DNA of 52,138 bases from a virus. The position numbers were made by a program, and so were the translations under genes. The DNA is taken from positions 1-52,138 of IMG/VR virus record IMGVR_UViG_3300044839_000032. One strand, written 5' to 3'. Of the stretch, positions 41,829 to 48,377 are shown one piece after another (the first letter of the stretch is position 1; each line of letters begins with the position of its first letter). The notes beneath the pieces were generated by a model. That model was given only the letters and a program-made list of their open reading frames with translations. It did no database searches and was not told where the DNA came from.

Positions 41829-42257
41829 ATGAGTAACACCATCAAAACCCTCTGCGTGAGCGTGTTAGTAATCGCGGCACTCTGCCCGATGAAGACAACG
41901 ACGGCGCAGACTTCATATGAATCAAGACCAGAACAAGCAAGCAGCACAACCGTCATCGCGACGGTCACTTCGTATTCCTCTGTCGATTCTTGCCATTATC
42001 CTAGCTGTGTCATGGCTTCTGGTCGGCCCGCTTACGTTGGTGCTGTTGCCTGTCCTCGCCGGGTTCCTCTGGGTACGGTGGTGCATATCGCGGGAACGCG
42101 TCTTGTTTGCGAAGATCGCACGGCTAAACGCTTCGATGGCCGGTACGACATCTTTCAGGGATACGGCGAACCCGCTCACCAGAAAGCCCTCCGGTTTGGC
42201 AAACAAACCCTAGAAGTCCATGTCGAAGCTCAAAGTATCAATCTCCCGAAAGTTTAA
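41829..42257 (+). CDS. Secreted 3D-domain (double-psi beta-barrel) protein
   Basis: 142 residues. Signal peptide (TLCVSVLVIAALC, cut near residue 27), then VTSYSSVDSC, PLGTVVHIAG and FDGRYDIFQGYGEPAHQKAL, the Asp-containing 3D pattern of RlpA/MltA-like barrels acting on peptidoglycan. Two or three Cys pairs may form disulfides. It could aid wall degradation at lysis. A second frame inside it is also open (next entry). Confidence 0.75.
   Translation: MSNTIKTLCVSVLVIAALCPMKTTTAQTSYESRPEQASSTTVIATVTSYSSVDSCHYPSCVMASGRPAYVGAVACPRRVPLGTVVHIAGTRLVCEDRTAKRFDGRYDIFQGYGEPAHQKALRFGKQTLEVHVEAQSINLPKV
41917..42213 (+). CDS. Overprinted ORF inside the 3D-domain gene
   Basis: 98 codons in the +1 frame. 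Polar start (NQDQNKQAAQPSSRRS), then two membrane spans (IPLSILAIILAVSWLLV; PLTLVLLPVLAGFLWV), then a basic tail. It ends 6 bp before the next ATG in the same frame. Nested lysis genes such as Rz/Rz1 are known to overprint, but this may equally be a shadow of hydrophobic composition. No ribosome site. Confidence 0.35.
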   Translation: MNQDQNKQAAQPSSRRSLRIPLSILAIILAVSWLLVGPLTLVLLPVLAGFLWVRWCISRERVLFAKIARLNASMAGTTSFRDTANPLTRKPSGLANKP

Positions 42258-42348
42258 GTGCGACTCCTGCAAGCGTATGGTTTCTGTTGTCCGGTCAGGC
42301 GACGGACTCGAAGGCCAGGTCTGCGATGAGTGTGCGGGGGTCAAGTAG
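42220..42348 (+). CDS. 42-residue zinc-ribbon protein
   Basis: KCDSCKRMV and VCDECAG form a compact zinc ribbon; basic elsewhere. Overlaps the 3D-domain gene's end. Last protein gene before the RNA region. Confidence 0.55.
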   Translation: MSKLKVSISRKFKCDSCKRMVSVVRSGDGLEGQVCDECAGVK

Positions 42349-42474
42349 CCGCCAGAATGTCACTGCTCTTGCCTGAGTACGCGGAGAGACCCGACAATCC
42401 GCGACACCCAGAATCCCCTGTCTGGAGCGCAACTCGCCTTATATCGCATTTAAATCGAAGTTTTGATGAAGCCG

Positions 42475-42621
42475 GATTTAGGGGATAACTCGGCCTTGCA
42501 AGCCGCCGCCGCACAGGTACGATAGAAGAGTTCCCTTGGAAACTGCTTTCACCAGTTTCATCCTATTGTGGCGGATGGAACGCTCAGATGAGTCCGTGCC
42601 ACAATCACGGGCTCTTTTGTT
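42475..42621 (+). ncRNA. Second pseudoknotted RNA with terminator
   Basis: Helix a: GGGA-(TA)-ACTC (42482-42491) with GAGTTCCC (42528-42535), 8 bp. Helix b: CCGCC (506-510), ACA (513-515) and ATAG (522-525) with CTAT, TGT and GGCGG (563-574), 12 bp. Order a-b-a'-b' is a pseudoknot. Between a' and b' lies GAAACTG-CTTTCAC-CAGTTTC (539-559), a perfect 7-bp hairpin. A terminator closes the unit. No coding capacity. Promoter uncertain; TATATC at 42440 is a candidate -10. Confidence 0.55.
42590..42621 (+). terminator. Terminator of the second RNA
   Basis: GAGTCCGTG (42590-42598), loop, CACGGGCTC (42606-42614, one G-U), then TTTTGTTT. Strong intrinsic terminator. Confidence 0.88.
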
Positions 42622-42623
42622 TC

Positions 42624-43199
42624 TTGACTCCGGGTTTACGGTGCAACTCCAGACTCGTCGGTGAACACTCCGACGAAACCCGGCGTCAGGGCGCAAAGCT
42701 CTGAATGGTTGTGCGTTGATGGGGGAAGCGACGCGAAGATATTCGTGGAAGGCATGCCGACGAGACACCATACATGTCGGCTACCACGCGAGAGAATGGA
42801 CTAGGTGGTGTTGGAAAGTTCTCTCCTCCCCACCAGCGCACAACCGAGATCGTTCCTTGAAGCGAGAGAGATGTTTCGTGCCTCAAAAATGCGGAGGCGG
42901 GAAGCGAACCCGCCCATAACATCTAAAACACGAGGTTCCGCCGCAACTCTGACTACCTCTCTCACTTCAGCGAATTAGATCGCTGGGAACGCTCGCTAGA
43001 TAGAGCGCCGGATTTCTCCGGGAAGGTATCTAGCCCTTCGAAATACTCGACTCAACTCCGGCTCATGTCCGAGGAACACCAGTACCCTGACCTTTTCAGG
43101 GGTGGGCAACCCTCATGAGAGGAGGAAGGAGAGGAAGAAGGGGCCTGCCTTTGGTTCCAATGGGGGGAGCCGGTAGGGTGTCGCACAATATCTTTTTTA
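42624..43199 (+). ncRNA. Large ornate RNA candidate, about 575 nt
   Basis: No credible protein gene on either strand, yet dense helices: GAC-CCGGGTTT (42626-42637) with AAACCCGG-GTC (676-687) enclosing CGTCGG/CCGACG; GGTTGTGCG...GGGG (42707-42724) with CCCC...CGCACAACC (42828-42845), 17 of 18 paired; inside it CGTGG/CCACG, GCCGAC/GTCGGC and GAGAGAA/TTCTCTC; then AGATGTT/AACATCT around GGCGGG/CCCGCC; AGCGA/TCGCT; GCTAGATA/TATCTAGC (42995-43034) around CCGGA/TCCGG; CTCATG/CATGAG around CCCTGA/TCAGGG; GGTTCC/GGAGCC. A T6 run ends it. Size and phage setting recall ROOL and GOLLD RNAs, but I cannot show homology. Strand inferred from the T-run. Confidence 0.6.
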
Positions 43200-43206
43200 C
43201 GACATA

Positions 43207-43530
43207 TCAGTTCGCCGGCGAGAGGTAATCGTCGGCCGACTTCTTCTTTGTGAGGTTTTCCATAGCTTCTTCGAACATCGCCTTCTCTTCAGCCGCTCTT
43301 CGCCTCATCTTTTCTTTTCCATCCTCGAGCGCAGCTAGGAGCTCCTCTTCCCGGATCTCGCGCCGTTCCCGCTTCTCGAAGAACGGCTCCAGCGCTTCCT
43401 CGAAGTCGGCCTTGATCTGTTTCATGTTCGAGCGATACGTGAGGATCACGCTTTCAAGCTCAGCGATCCGCCCTATCATCTCGGCGGTCTCAGGGTCCTC
43501 AATCGCTTCGCTCACCTTTCGTCTCGGCAC
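43207..43530 (-). CDS. Coiled-coil protein of the immunity region
   Basis: 107 residues, highly charged heptads (AELESVILTYRSNMKQIKAD; LAALEDGKEKMRRRAAEE). Overlaps the upstream minus-strand gene by about 30 bp, so both are probably co-transcribed in the lysogen. Unknown function. Confidence 0.65.
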   Translation of the reverse strand: MPRRKVSEAIEDPETAEMIGRIAELESVILTYRSNMKQIKADFEEALEPFFEKRERREIREEELLAALEDGKEKMRRRAAEEKAMFEEAMENLTKKKSADDYLSPAN

Positions 43531-43780
43531 GCTCCGATTCTAACCGCGCGACGATCCGCTGAACCTTGATGTTCGCCATCTCTTCGGTCAACGCTCGTTC
43601 ATCTACGTCCGGGTGACCTTCGAGGTACCCGTGCCACATGCCGCCAATCTTCTTTACCGTGATCTTCATCCGAAGAGTCTGCGGGGGAACCTCTGCTTTG
43701 TTCAACTCTTCGGGAATGAACCTGAGGGTGCGCGCGGCTTGCCCGGCTTCCGGTTCTACGGAGCGAAGAGCGGAACCCAT
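43499..43780 (-). CDS. Small minus-strand immunity-region protein
   Basis: 93 residues from ATG 43780, or 56 from ATG 43669. MKITVKKIGGMWHGYLEGHP begins a beta-alpha unit like HicB-type and related small domains. A TATTTT -10 on this strand (43793-43798) would start transcription about 5 bp before ATG 43780, a leaderless start like lambda cI from PRM. Start choice is uncertain. Likely expressed in the lysogen. Confidence 0.5.
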   Translation of the reverse strand: MGSALRSVEPEAGQAARTLRFIPEELNKAEVPPQTLRMKITVKKIGGMWHGYLEGHPDVDERALTEEMANIKVQRIVARLESERAETKGERSD

Positions 43781-43811
43781 AAGAGTCACTTCAAAATAAA
43801 TCCGGCGAAAC

Positions 43812-43829
43812 TGCACAACCCCTTGTGCA
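43812..43829. promoter_or_regulatory. Palindromic repressor operator
   Basis: TGCACAA-CCCC-TTGTGCA: perfect 7-4-7 palindrome just upstream of the minus-strand promoter and 120 bp before the HTH gene on the plus strand. Typical operator size. Its half-site TTGTGCA recurs at the primase control region (8508-8514). Confidence 0.65.
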
Positions 43830-43948
43830 TCCTCCTTTGACGCGTTTCCGTTCCGAGCTACGGTCTTTTTCGCGTTCGGCCCGTGAGGATGTTTCGAGCT
43901 TAGTGGTAAGCGCGCTCCTCGCAACCCTCCGGGCCGGGCGTCTCACTC

Positions 43949-44164
43949 ATGACCAAGCTAGAAGCATTCATCAAGGCGAAGGGCATCAAGCCCGCCCACC
44001 TCGCCCTCCACGCCGATTACTCCCGCCAGCACCTTCTAAGGATTCGGAAAGGAACCATGGAACCCACCCGGAAATGCATCAAGGCCATCGTCTCAGCCTG
44101 TCGGAGACTGGCCCACGAACCTGTCACGGCGTCCGATCTCTTCGACCTGGACGACCCGGAGTAA
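43949..44164 (+). CDS. Cro/CI-like HTH protein
   Basis: 71 residues. FIKAKGIKPAHLALHADYSR followed by QHLLRIRKG is a lambda-repressor-type helix-turn-helix. Single domain, no peptidase part, so closer to Cro or an immunity regulator than to a full CI. Divergent from the minus-strand pair across the palindrome at 43812. Probable partner of that operator. Confidence 0.75.
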   Translation: MTKLEAFIKAKGIKPAHLALHADYSRQHLLRIRKGTMEPTRKCIKAIVSACRRLAHEPVTASDLFDLDDPE

Positions 44165-44175
44165 AATGCCCGGTC

Positions 44176-44349
44176 GTGAACGCCGCCCAGCTCATTCTCG
44201 ACTACGTGGACTTTTGCGACCGGCGCGGCCCGGTTCTCGAACTCTCCGAGTACGTGGTCGTCTGGAGAGTAGCGAACGAGATCGCCGAGGAGACGGCGCC
44301 GGAGGATCGCGAAATGGTCCTCGCCAGCATCCTTCCGAACCGCGAGTAG
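44176..44349 (+). CDS. 57-residue hypothetical protein
   Basis: From GTG 44176: AAQLILDYVDFCDRRGPVLE, helical and acidic. Follows the HTH gene by 11 bp. The overlapping long frame from 44166 is a non-coding extension of the methyltransferase. Function unknown. Confidence 0.5.
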   Translation: MNAAQLILDYVDFCDRRGPVLELSEYVVVWRVANEIAEETAPEDREMVLASILPNRE

Positions 44350-44402
44350 CTCTCCATCCGGTAGAATCGCCCGAACTCCATGTCTTTCGAGGGGGCGGGT
44401 GG

Positions 44403-46028
44403 ATGAAGAATCTCCTCTACTACGGGGACAATCTAGATGTTCTGCGGCGGCACATCGACGACGAAGTCGCCGACCTTGTCTATTTGGACCCGCCCTTCAA
44501 CTCCAGCCAGGACTACAACGTCCTTTTTGCAGAGCATGACGGGACCAAGGCCGCTGCCCAAATCAAAGCTTTCGGTGACACTTGGAAGTGGGACGAGTCA
44601 GCCGCCCGCGCTTACCAAGAGGTAGTCGAGTCGGGCGGTCGGGTGTCCGAGGTTCTGCAGGCCTTTCGCGCATACCTCGACCGTACGGACATGCTTGCGT
44701 ATCTTTCCATGATGGCCCCGCGCCTCATTGAGCTGCGGCGGGTCATGAAGCCAACGGCGTCCATCTACCTTCATTGTGACGCGACCGCTAGCCACTACCT
44801 CAAGGTGGTCATGGATGCGACCTTCGGCCCTGAGAACTTCCGAAACGAGATCATCTGGCAGCGGACCCTCGCGAAAGGACTTCAGACCCGCAAGCTCGCA
44901 CAGAATCACGACGTAATCCTTGTTTACCAGAAGTCCGATCAGGCGTATTTCAATCTCGACTCTACCTTCCAGCCTTACGACGAGGATGACCTATCCGAGA
45001 AGACAGCCGGAAAGTACGCTTCCCGCGATGAAGACGGCCGGCGGTTCCAGCTCACCAGCCTCCTTAATCCGAACACCGACCGGCCGAACCTGAAGTATGA
45101 ATTCCTCGGCGTCACCCGCGTCTGGCGCTGGACGCAGGAGCGCATGCAGGCAGCCTATGAAGCGGGCTTCGTGATCCAGACTCAGCCCGGCACGGTCCCA
45201 CGGTTCAAGCGGTATCTCGACGAACAGCGAGGGATGCCACTCCACGACGTTTGGACCGACATCCCGCCCATCAACGCGCGCGCGAAGGAACGCCTCGGGT
45301 ATCCCACACAGAAGCCTGTCGCTCTTCTTGAGCGCATCGTGAACATTAGTTGTCCTCCGGGCGGCGTCGTGCTCGATCCATTCTGCGGTTGCGGGACGTC
45401 GATCTCCGCAGGCCAACGACTGGACCGTCCATGGATAGGAATCGACATCACTCACCTTGCTATAGGACTGATCCGAAGCCGTCTTCGCGGCGAGTTCGGC
45501 GAAGAGATCGCGAAGACATACCGGGTCATCGGCGAACCGACAACCGTAGAAGATGCGATGGAGCTCGCGCATGAAGACCCGTACCAGTTCCAATGGTGGG
45601 CGCTCGGTTTGGTCGGAGCCCGCCGGGACGAGGAAAAGAAGGGAGCCGACCGAGGTATCGACGGCAAACTCGCCTTTCACGACGAGGGTCTTGCCGGGAA
45701 AACGAAGAACGTCGTCATCTCCGTCAAAGCCGGGAAGCTTCACGCGAACCACGTGCGGGACTTGCGCGGAGTCATCGAAAGAGACCGCGCCGAGATCGGC
45801 GTGCTTATTTCGATGGAAGAACCCACGAAGCCGATGCGGTCGGAAGCAGCGAACGCAGGTTTCTACAAGTCGCCGTATGGCACCGACCACCCCCGGCTCC
45901 AGTTCCTCACTATCCACGATCTTCTCCACGGGAAAGGCATCGACTACCCAGCTCCCAGGCAGACTAACGTCACGACCAAACGCGCACGCCGTCACGTGAA
46001 GGATGACGAAGCCCGCAAGCTTTTTTAA
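44403..46028 (+). CDS. DNA methyltransferase fused to an Mrr-like nuclease domain
   Basis: 541 residues from ATG 44403 (GGGGGCGGG upstream). Motif IV DPPF (29-32) precedes the S-adenosylmethionine motif DPFCGCGTS (about 322-330), the beta-class order of N6-adenine or N4-cytosine enzymes, similar to type III Mod. After about residue 400 comes GADRGIDGK (about 414) and VISVKAGKLHANHVRDL (about 438), the D...(S)xK pattern of Mrr-type PD-(D/E)XK nucleases. One chain may thus both mark and cut. It could protect phage DNA and attack rivals or the host. Fusion type is known in bacteria; in a phage beside the integrase it is notable. Confidence 0.85.
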   Translation: MKNLLYYGDNLDVLRRHIDDEVADLVYLDPPFNSSQDYNVLFAEHDGTKAAAQIKAFGDTWKWDESAARAYQEVVESGGRVSEVLQAFRAYLDRTDMLAYLSMMAPRLIELRRVMKPTASIYLHCDATASHYLKVVMDATFGPENFRNEIIWQRTLAKGLQTRKLAQNHDVILVYQKSDQAYFNLDSTFQPYDEDDLSEKTAGKYASRDEDGRRFQLTSLLNPNTDRPNLKYEFLGVTRVWRWTQERMQAAYEAGFVIQTQPGTVPRFKRYLDEQRGMPLHDVWTDIPPINARAKERLGYPTQKPVALLERIVNISCPPGGVVLDPFCGCGTSISAGQRLDRPWIGIDITHLAIGLIRSRLRGEFGEEIAKTYRVIGEPTTVEDAMELAHEDPYQFQWWALGLVGARRDEEKKGADRGIDGKLAFHDEGLAGKTKNVVISVKAGKLHANHVRDLRGVIERDRAEIGVLISMEEPTKPMRSEAANAGFYKSPYGTDHPRLQFLTIHDLLHGKGIDYPAPRQTNVTTKRARRHVKDDEARKLF

Positions 46029-46044
46029 AGAGAAAGGCGACGCT

Positions 46045-47199
46045 TTACGCGCCGCCCTGAATCACTTTGAACTTTTGCTGTTGCTTCGGCCACGTTGCCC
46101 GGACACGTTCCGTGAGCCGCACTTGTCTGGCCTGAACCCACGCTGAGTAGTGCTTCTCGACGATCTTCACCGAGTTGCCGAGGATCGCGGCTACGTCCTC
46201 GATAGGAACGCCGTTCGCCAAAAGGCTGGTTGCGAGGGTGTCCCTGAATCTGTGGGCGACCATCATGTTCGTTCCCTTCGAAACGCGAGCGTCCTTCAGC
46301 ACTCTCCGAAGGGTTCTCTGCCAGCTTGAAACGGCCGACAGGGGCTTGCCGTTGCCCGACCAGAAAAAGTAACGGGAGTTACTGTTCTTCGTCGCTTGGT
46401 ACCTGAGCGCATCAGCCACATCAGGCGGAAGAGGCACGAACACCGCTTGCCCCGTCTTTCCCGTCCGAAGCATCAGGTCATCGCCATGCAACCGCTCAGT
46501 TTCGAGACAGGTTGCGTCCTGAATCCTGAGTCCCGAATACCGAAGCAAGAGGACGAAGCACTTGATCCGGTCCGGCCGGTTGTGGCCGTGGTCCCCGTGA
46601 TGCGAATACTTCTCGCACGCCGTGATGATCCGGCCCATTTCCTGATCTGTGTACGGCAGGGTTGGGGGTTCGTCGATCTCAGGGGTTTTGAACTCAGCCG
46701 CCGTATTTTTCGCGATCCACTCAGCAGCGGTGCAGAAGCCCATGAACTGCTTCAGAAGCTCCAGCCGTTTCGCGGCAGTCGCCGGCATCATCTTCCATGA
46801 CGCCTTGAAGGTCGCCAGCTCCGCAAAGGTCAGCTGCTTCACGTATCTAAAGCCCCTGCCTTCGCACCAGGAGACCACCTGACGGCCGATGAACCTCCGG
46901 TAGAGGCGCATGGAGCTTTCGGCTAGGTTCCGGCTCTCAGCCTCAGCCAGGAACAGTTTCGTGGCTTCCTCGATTGTGACGAGCTTCTGATAGCCCCCGC
47001 CGATCTTGCCGGACTTGATCCACTCTCTAATCTCGTTCTGCGCGGCCTCCCACGAGGTCTGGTCCATGTTCCGGCGAACCGACTCTCCACCGAGGGAGCC
47101 TTCAACGTAGATAGGACAGGCGCAACGCCGGTAGCTTCTGCCTCGTTTCGGATTCTCTTTCTGGCATGCGGTTCCGTGCCGCCGATACAGCGTGAGCAT
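46045..47199 (-). CDS. int: Tyrosine recombinase (integrase)
   Basis: 384 residues. C-terminal catalytic residues: Arg225 (YSGLRIQDA), Lys248, His316-x-x-Arg319 (AHRFRD) and nucleophile Tyr351 (KHYSAW). The usual second His is Asn342 (ILGNS), a tolerated variant. The N-terminus (LYRRHGTACQ, RRCACPIYVEG) has a Cys-containing arm-binding region that I associate with Acidobacteriota integrases. It starts about 95 bp from the attachment repeat and tRNA-Phe, and would recombine attP with the tRNA 3' end. Confidence 0.93.
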   Translation of the reverse strand: MLTLYRRHGTACQKENPKRGRSYRRCACPIYVEGSLGGESVRRNMDQTSWEAAQNEIREWIKSGKIGGGYQKLVTIEEATKLFLAEAESRNLAESSMRLYRRFIGRQVVSWCEGRGFRYVKQLTFAELATFKASWKMMPATAAKRLELLKQFMGFCTAAEWIAKNTAAEFKTPEIDEPPTLPYTDQEMGRIITACEKYSHHGDHGHNRPDRIKCFVLLLRYSGLRIQDATCLETERLHGDDLMLRTGKTGQAVFVPLPPDVADALRYQATKNSNSRYFFWSGNGKPLSAVSSWQRTLRRVLKDARVSKGTNMMVAHRFRDTLATSLLANGVPIEDVAAILGNSVKIVEKHYSAWVQARQVRLTERVRATWPKQQQKFKVIQGGA

Positions 47200-47295
47200 G
47201 TCGCCCTCCGAACAGCATTGTTGGGCGAACCACGCAAATCACACTCAACACCGTTGCTCCAGAAGCTAAACCACTGATTCCTAAGAGGATAAAAG

Positions 47296-47371
<76 letters not shown>

Positions 47372-47400
47372 CCGAGGGGTGGGCGGGGAAACGGGCGCGG

Positions 47401-47429
47401 AAAATACCACGCGGAAGCGGGGGTGTAAA
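47401..47429 (-). promoter_or_regulatory. tRNA-Phe promoter
   Basis: On the minus strand TTTACA (47429-47424), 17 nt, TATTTT (47406-47401). The start of transcription would fall near 47394, about 23 bp before the tRNA 5' end. Good consensus fit. Confidence 0.7.
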
Positions 47430-47457
47430 TCGCCGGGGCGCGGCTTTCATTCCGATC

Positions 47458-48351
47458 TCAGCGGGTGCGGTCGCGGACGATCGTGGCGAGGTCGCGGAGC
47501 GGGGCGGCGGCAGGGCCGAGGTTGGAGATCGAGGAGAGCGACGTCTCGACGAGTTCGTCGCTGAGCTTCTTCGCGCCGTCGACGCCGGCGAGTTTGACGA
47601 ACGTCAGGCGGTCGGTGTCTTTGCCGACGTCTTTGCCGAGTTGTTCGGGACTGCCCACCACGTCGAGGATGTCGTCGGTGATCTGGAACGCCAGGCCGAG
47701 GTTCTTGGCGAAGATCTCGATGCGTCCGAGGGCGGCGGGCGAGGTGTTGGCGAGCATTGCGCCGACGGCGGCGGCGGCGACGAAGAGCGCGCCGGTTTTG
47801 CGGGAGTGGATGAATTCGAGCGTATCGAAATCGAGGCGCGACGTTTCGCTGTGCAGGTCGACCGCTTCGCCGGCGATCGTGCCGTCCCAGCCGACGGCAT
47901 CGACGACGCGTTTGATCACCTGCAGCATCGGCCACTGACGCGGCGTCAGCGCCGCGTAGTTCTTCGCCACGAGTCCATATGCGTGATTGAGAAGCGCGAC
48001 CGACGACAGAATCGCCAGGTCCTCGCCGAATTCGCGATGCAATGTCGGTTGTCCGCGGCGGAGGAGCGCGTCGTCCATCGACGGCAGGTCATCGAGGATC
48101 AGCGACGACGCGTGGATCATCTCCATCGCCGCGGCAGCGTCGGCGAGTTTCTCCGGTTTGCAGCCGGCCGCCTCCCCTGCCGCCATCAGCAGGACGCCGC
48201 GCACGCGCTTGCCGGATGAGGTCAGCGCGCGCTTGAGAGGATCGGCCAGCGGCTTCGGGGCGCCGGCGCGAAGGGCGATGTTTTTGAGCGTTTCGTCGAT
48301 CAGCGCGCGCCGCGCCGCGAAGTAGTCGTTCACTCGGGCGCATGGTAGCAT
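47458..48351 (-). CDS. Polyprenyl (farnesyl/geranylgeranyl-type) synthetase (host)
   Basis: Up to 297 residues; GTG 48333 is an alternative start. First Asp-rich motif [16 protein letters not shown] and second [11 protein letters not shown] identify a trans-prenyltransferase joining isopentenyl units head to tail. The length and DDxxxxD form of the first motif resemble bacterial farnesyl or geranylgeranyl diphosphate synthases. Product chain length cannot be fixed by eye. Confidence 0.9.
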   Translation of the reverse strand: MLPCARVNDYFAARRALIDETLKNIALRAGAPKPLADPLKRALTSSGKRVRGVLLMAAGEAAGCKPEKLADAAAAMEMIHASSLILDDLPSMDDALLRRGQPTLHREFGEDLAILSSVALLNHAYGLVAKNYAALTPRQWPMLQVIKRVVDAVGWDGTIAGEAVDLHSETSRLDFDTLEFIHSRKTGALFVAAAAVGAMLANTSPAALGRIEIFAKNLGLAFQITDDILDVVGSPEQLGKDVGKDTDRLTFVKLAGVDGAKKLSDELVETSLSSISNLGPAAAPLRDLATIVRDRTR

Positions 48352-48377
48352 CGGCCCACTTCGGCAACGGGAACTCT

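Noticed and set aside
42585-42680. Hammerhead ribozyme (CAGATGAGTCCGTG and CCGACGAAAC)
   Set aside because: The CTGATGA core is altered and the GAAA is not placed after stem II; the first half is the terminator.
42478-42922. Several ORFs of 67-97 codons on both strands
   Set aside because: Odd composition, no ribosome sites, and they coincide with RNA helices.
42890-42945. tRNA on the minus strand (T-arm-like GCGGG-TTCGCTT-CCCGC)
   Set aside because: T-loop lacks A58 and there is room for only 25 nt instead of about 41 between acceptor and T arm; better explained as hairpins of the large RNA.
44166-44402. 79-residue N-terminal extension of the methyltransferase
   Set aside because: Arg/Pro-rich shadow of a gene in another frame; ATG 44403 has a ribosome site and begins the known domain.
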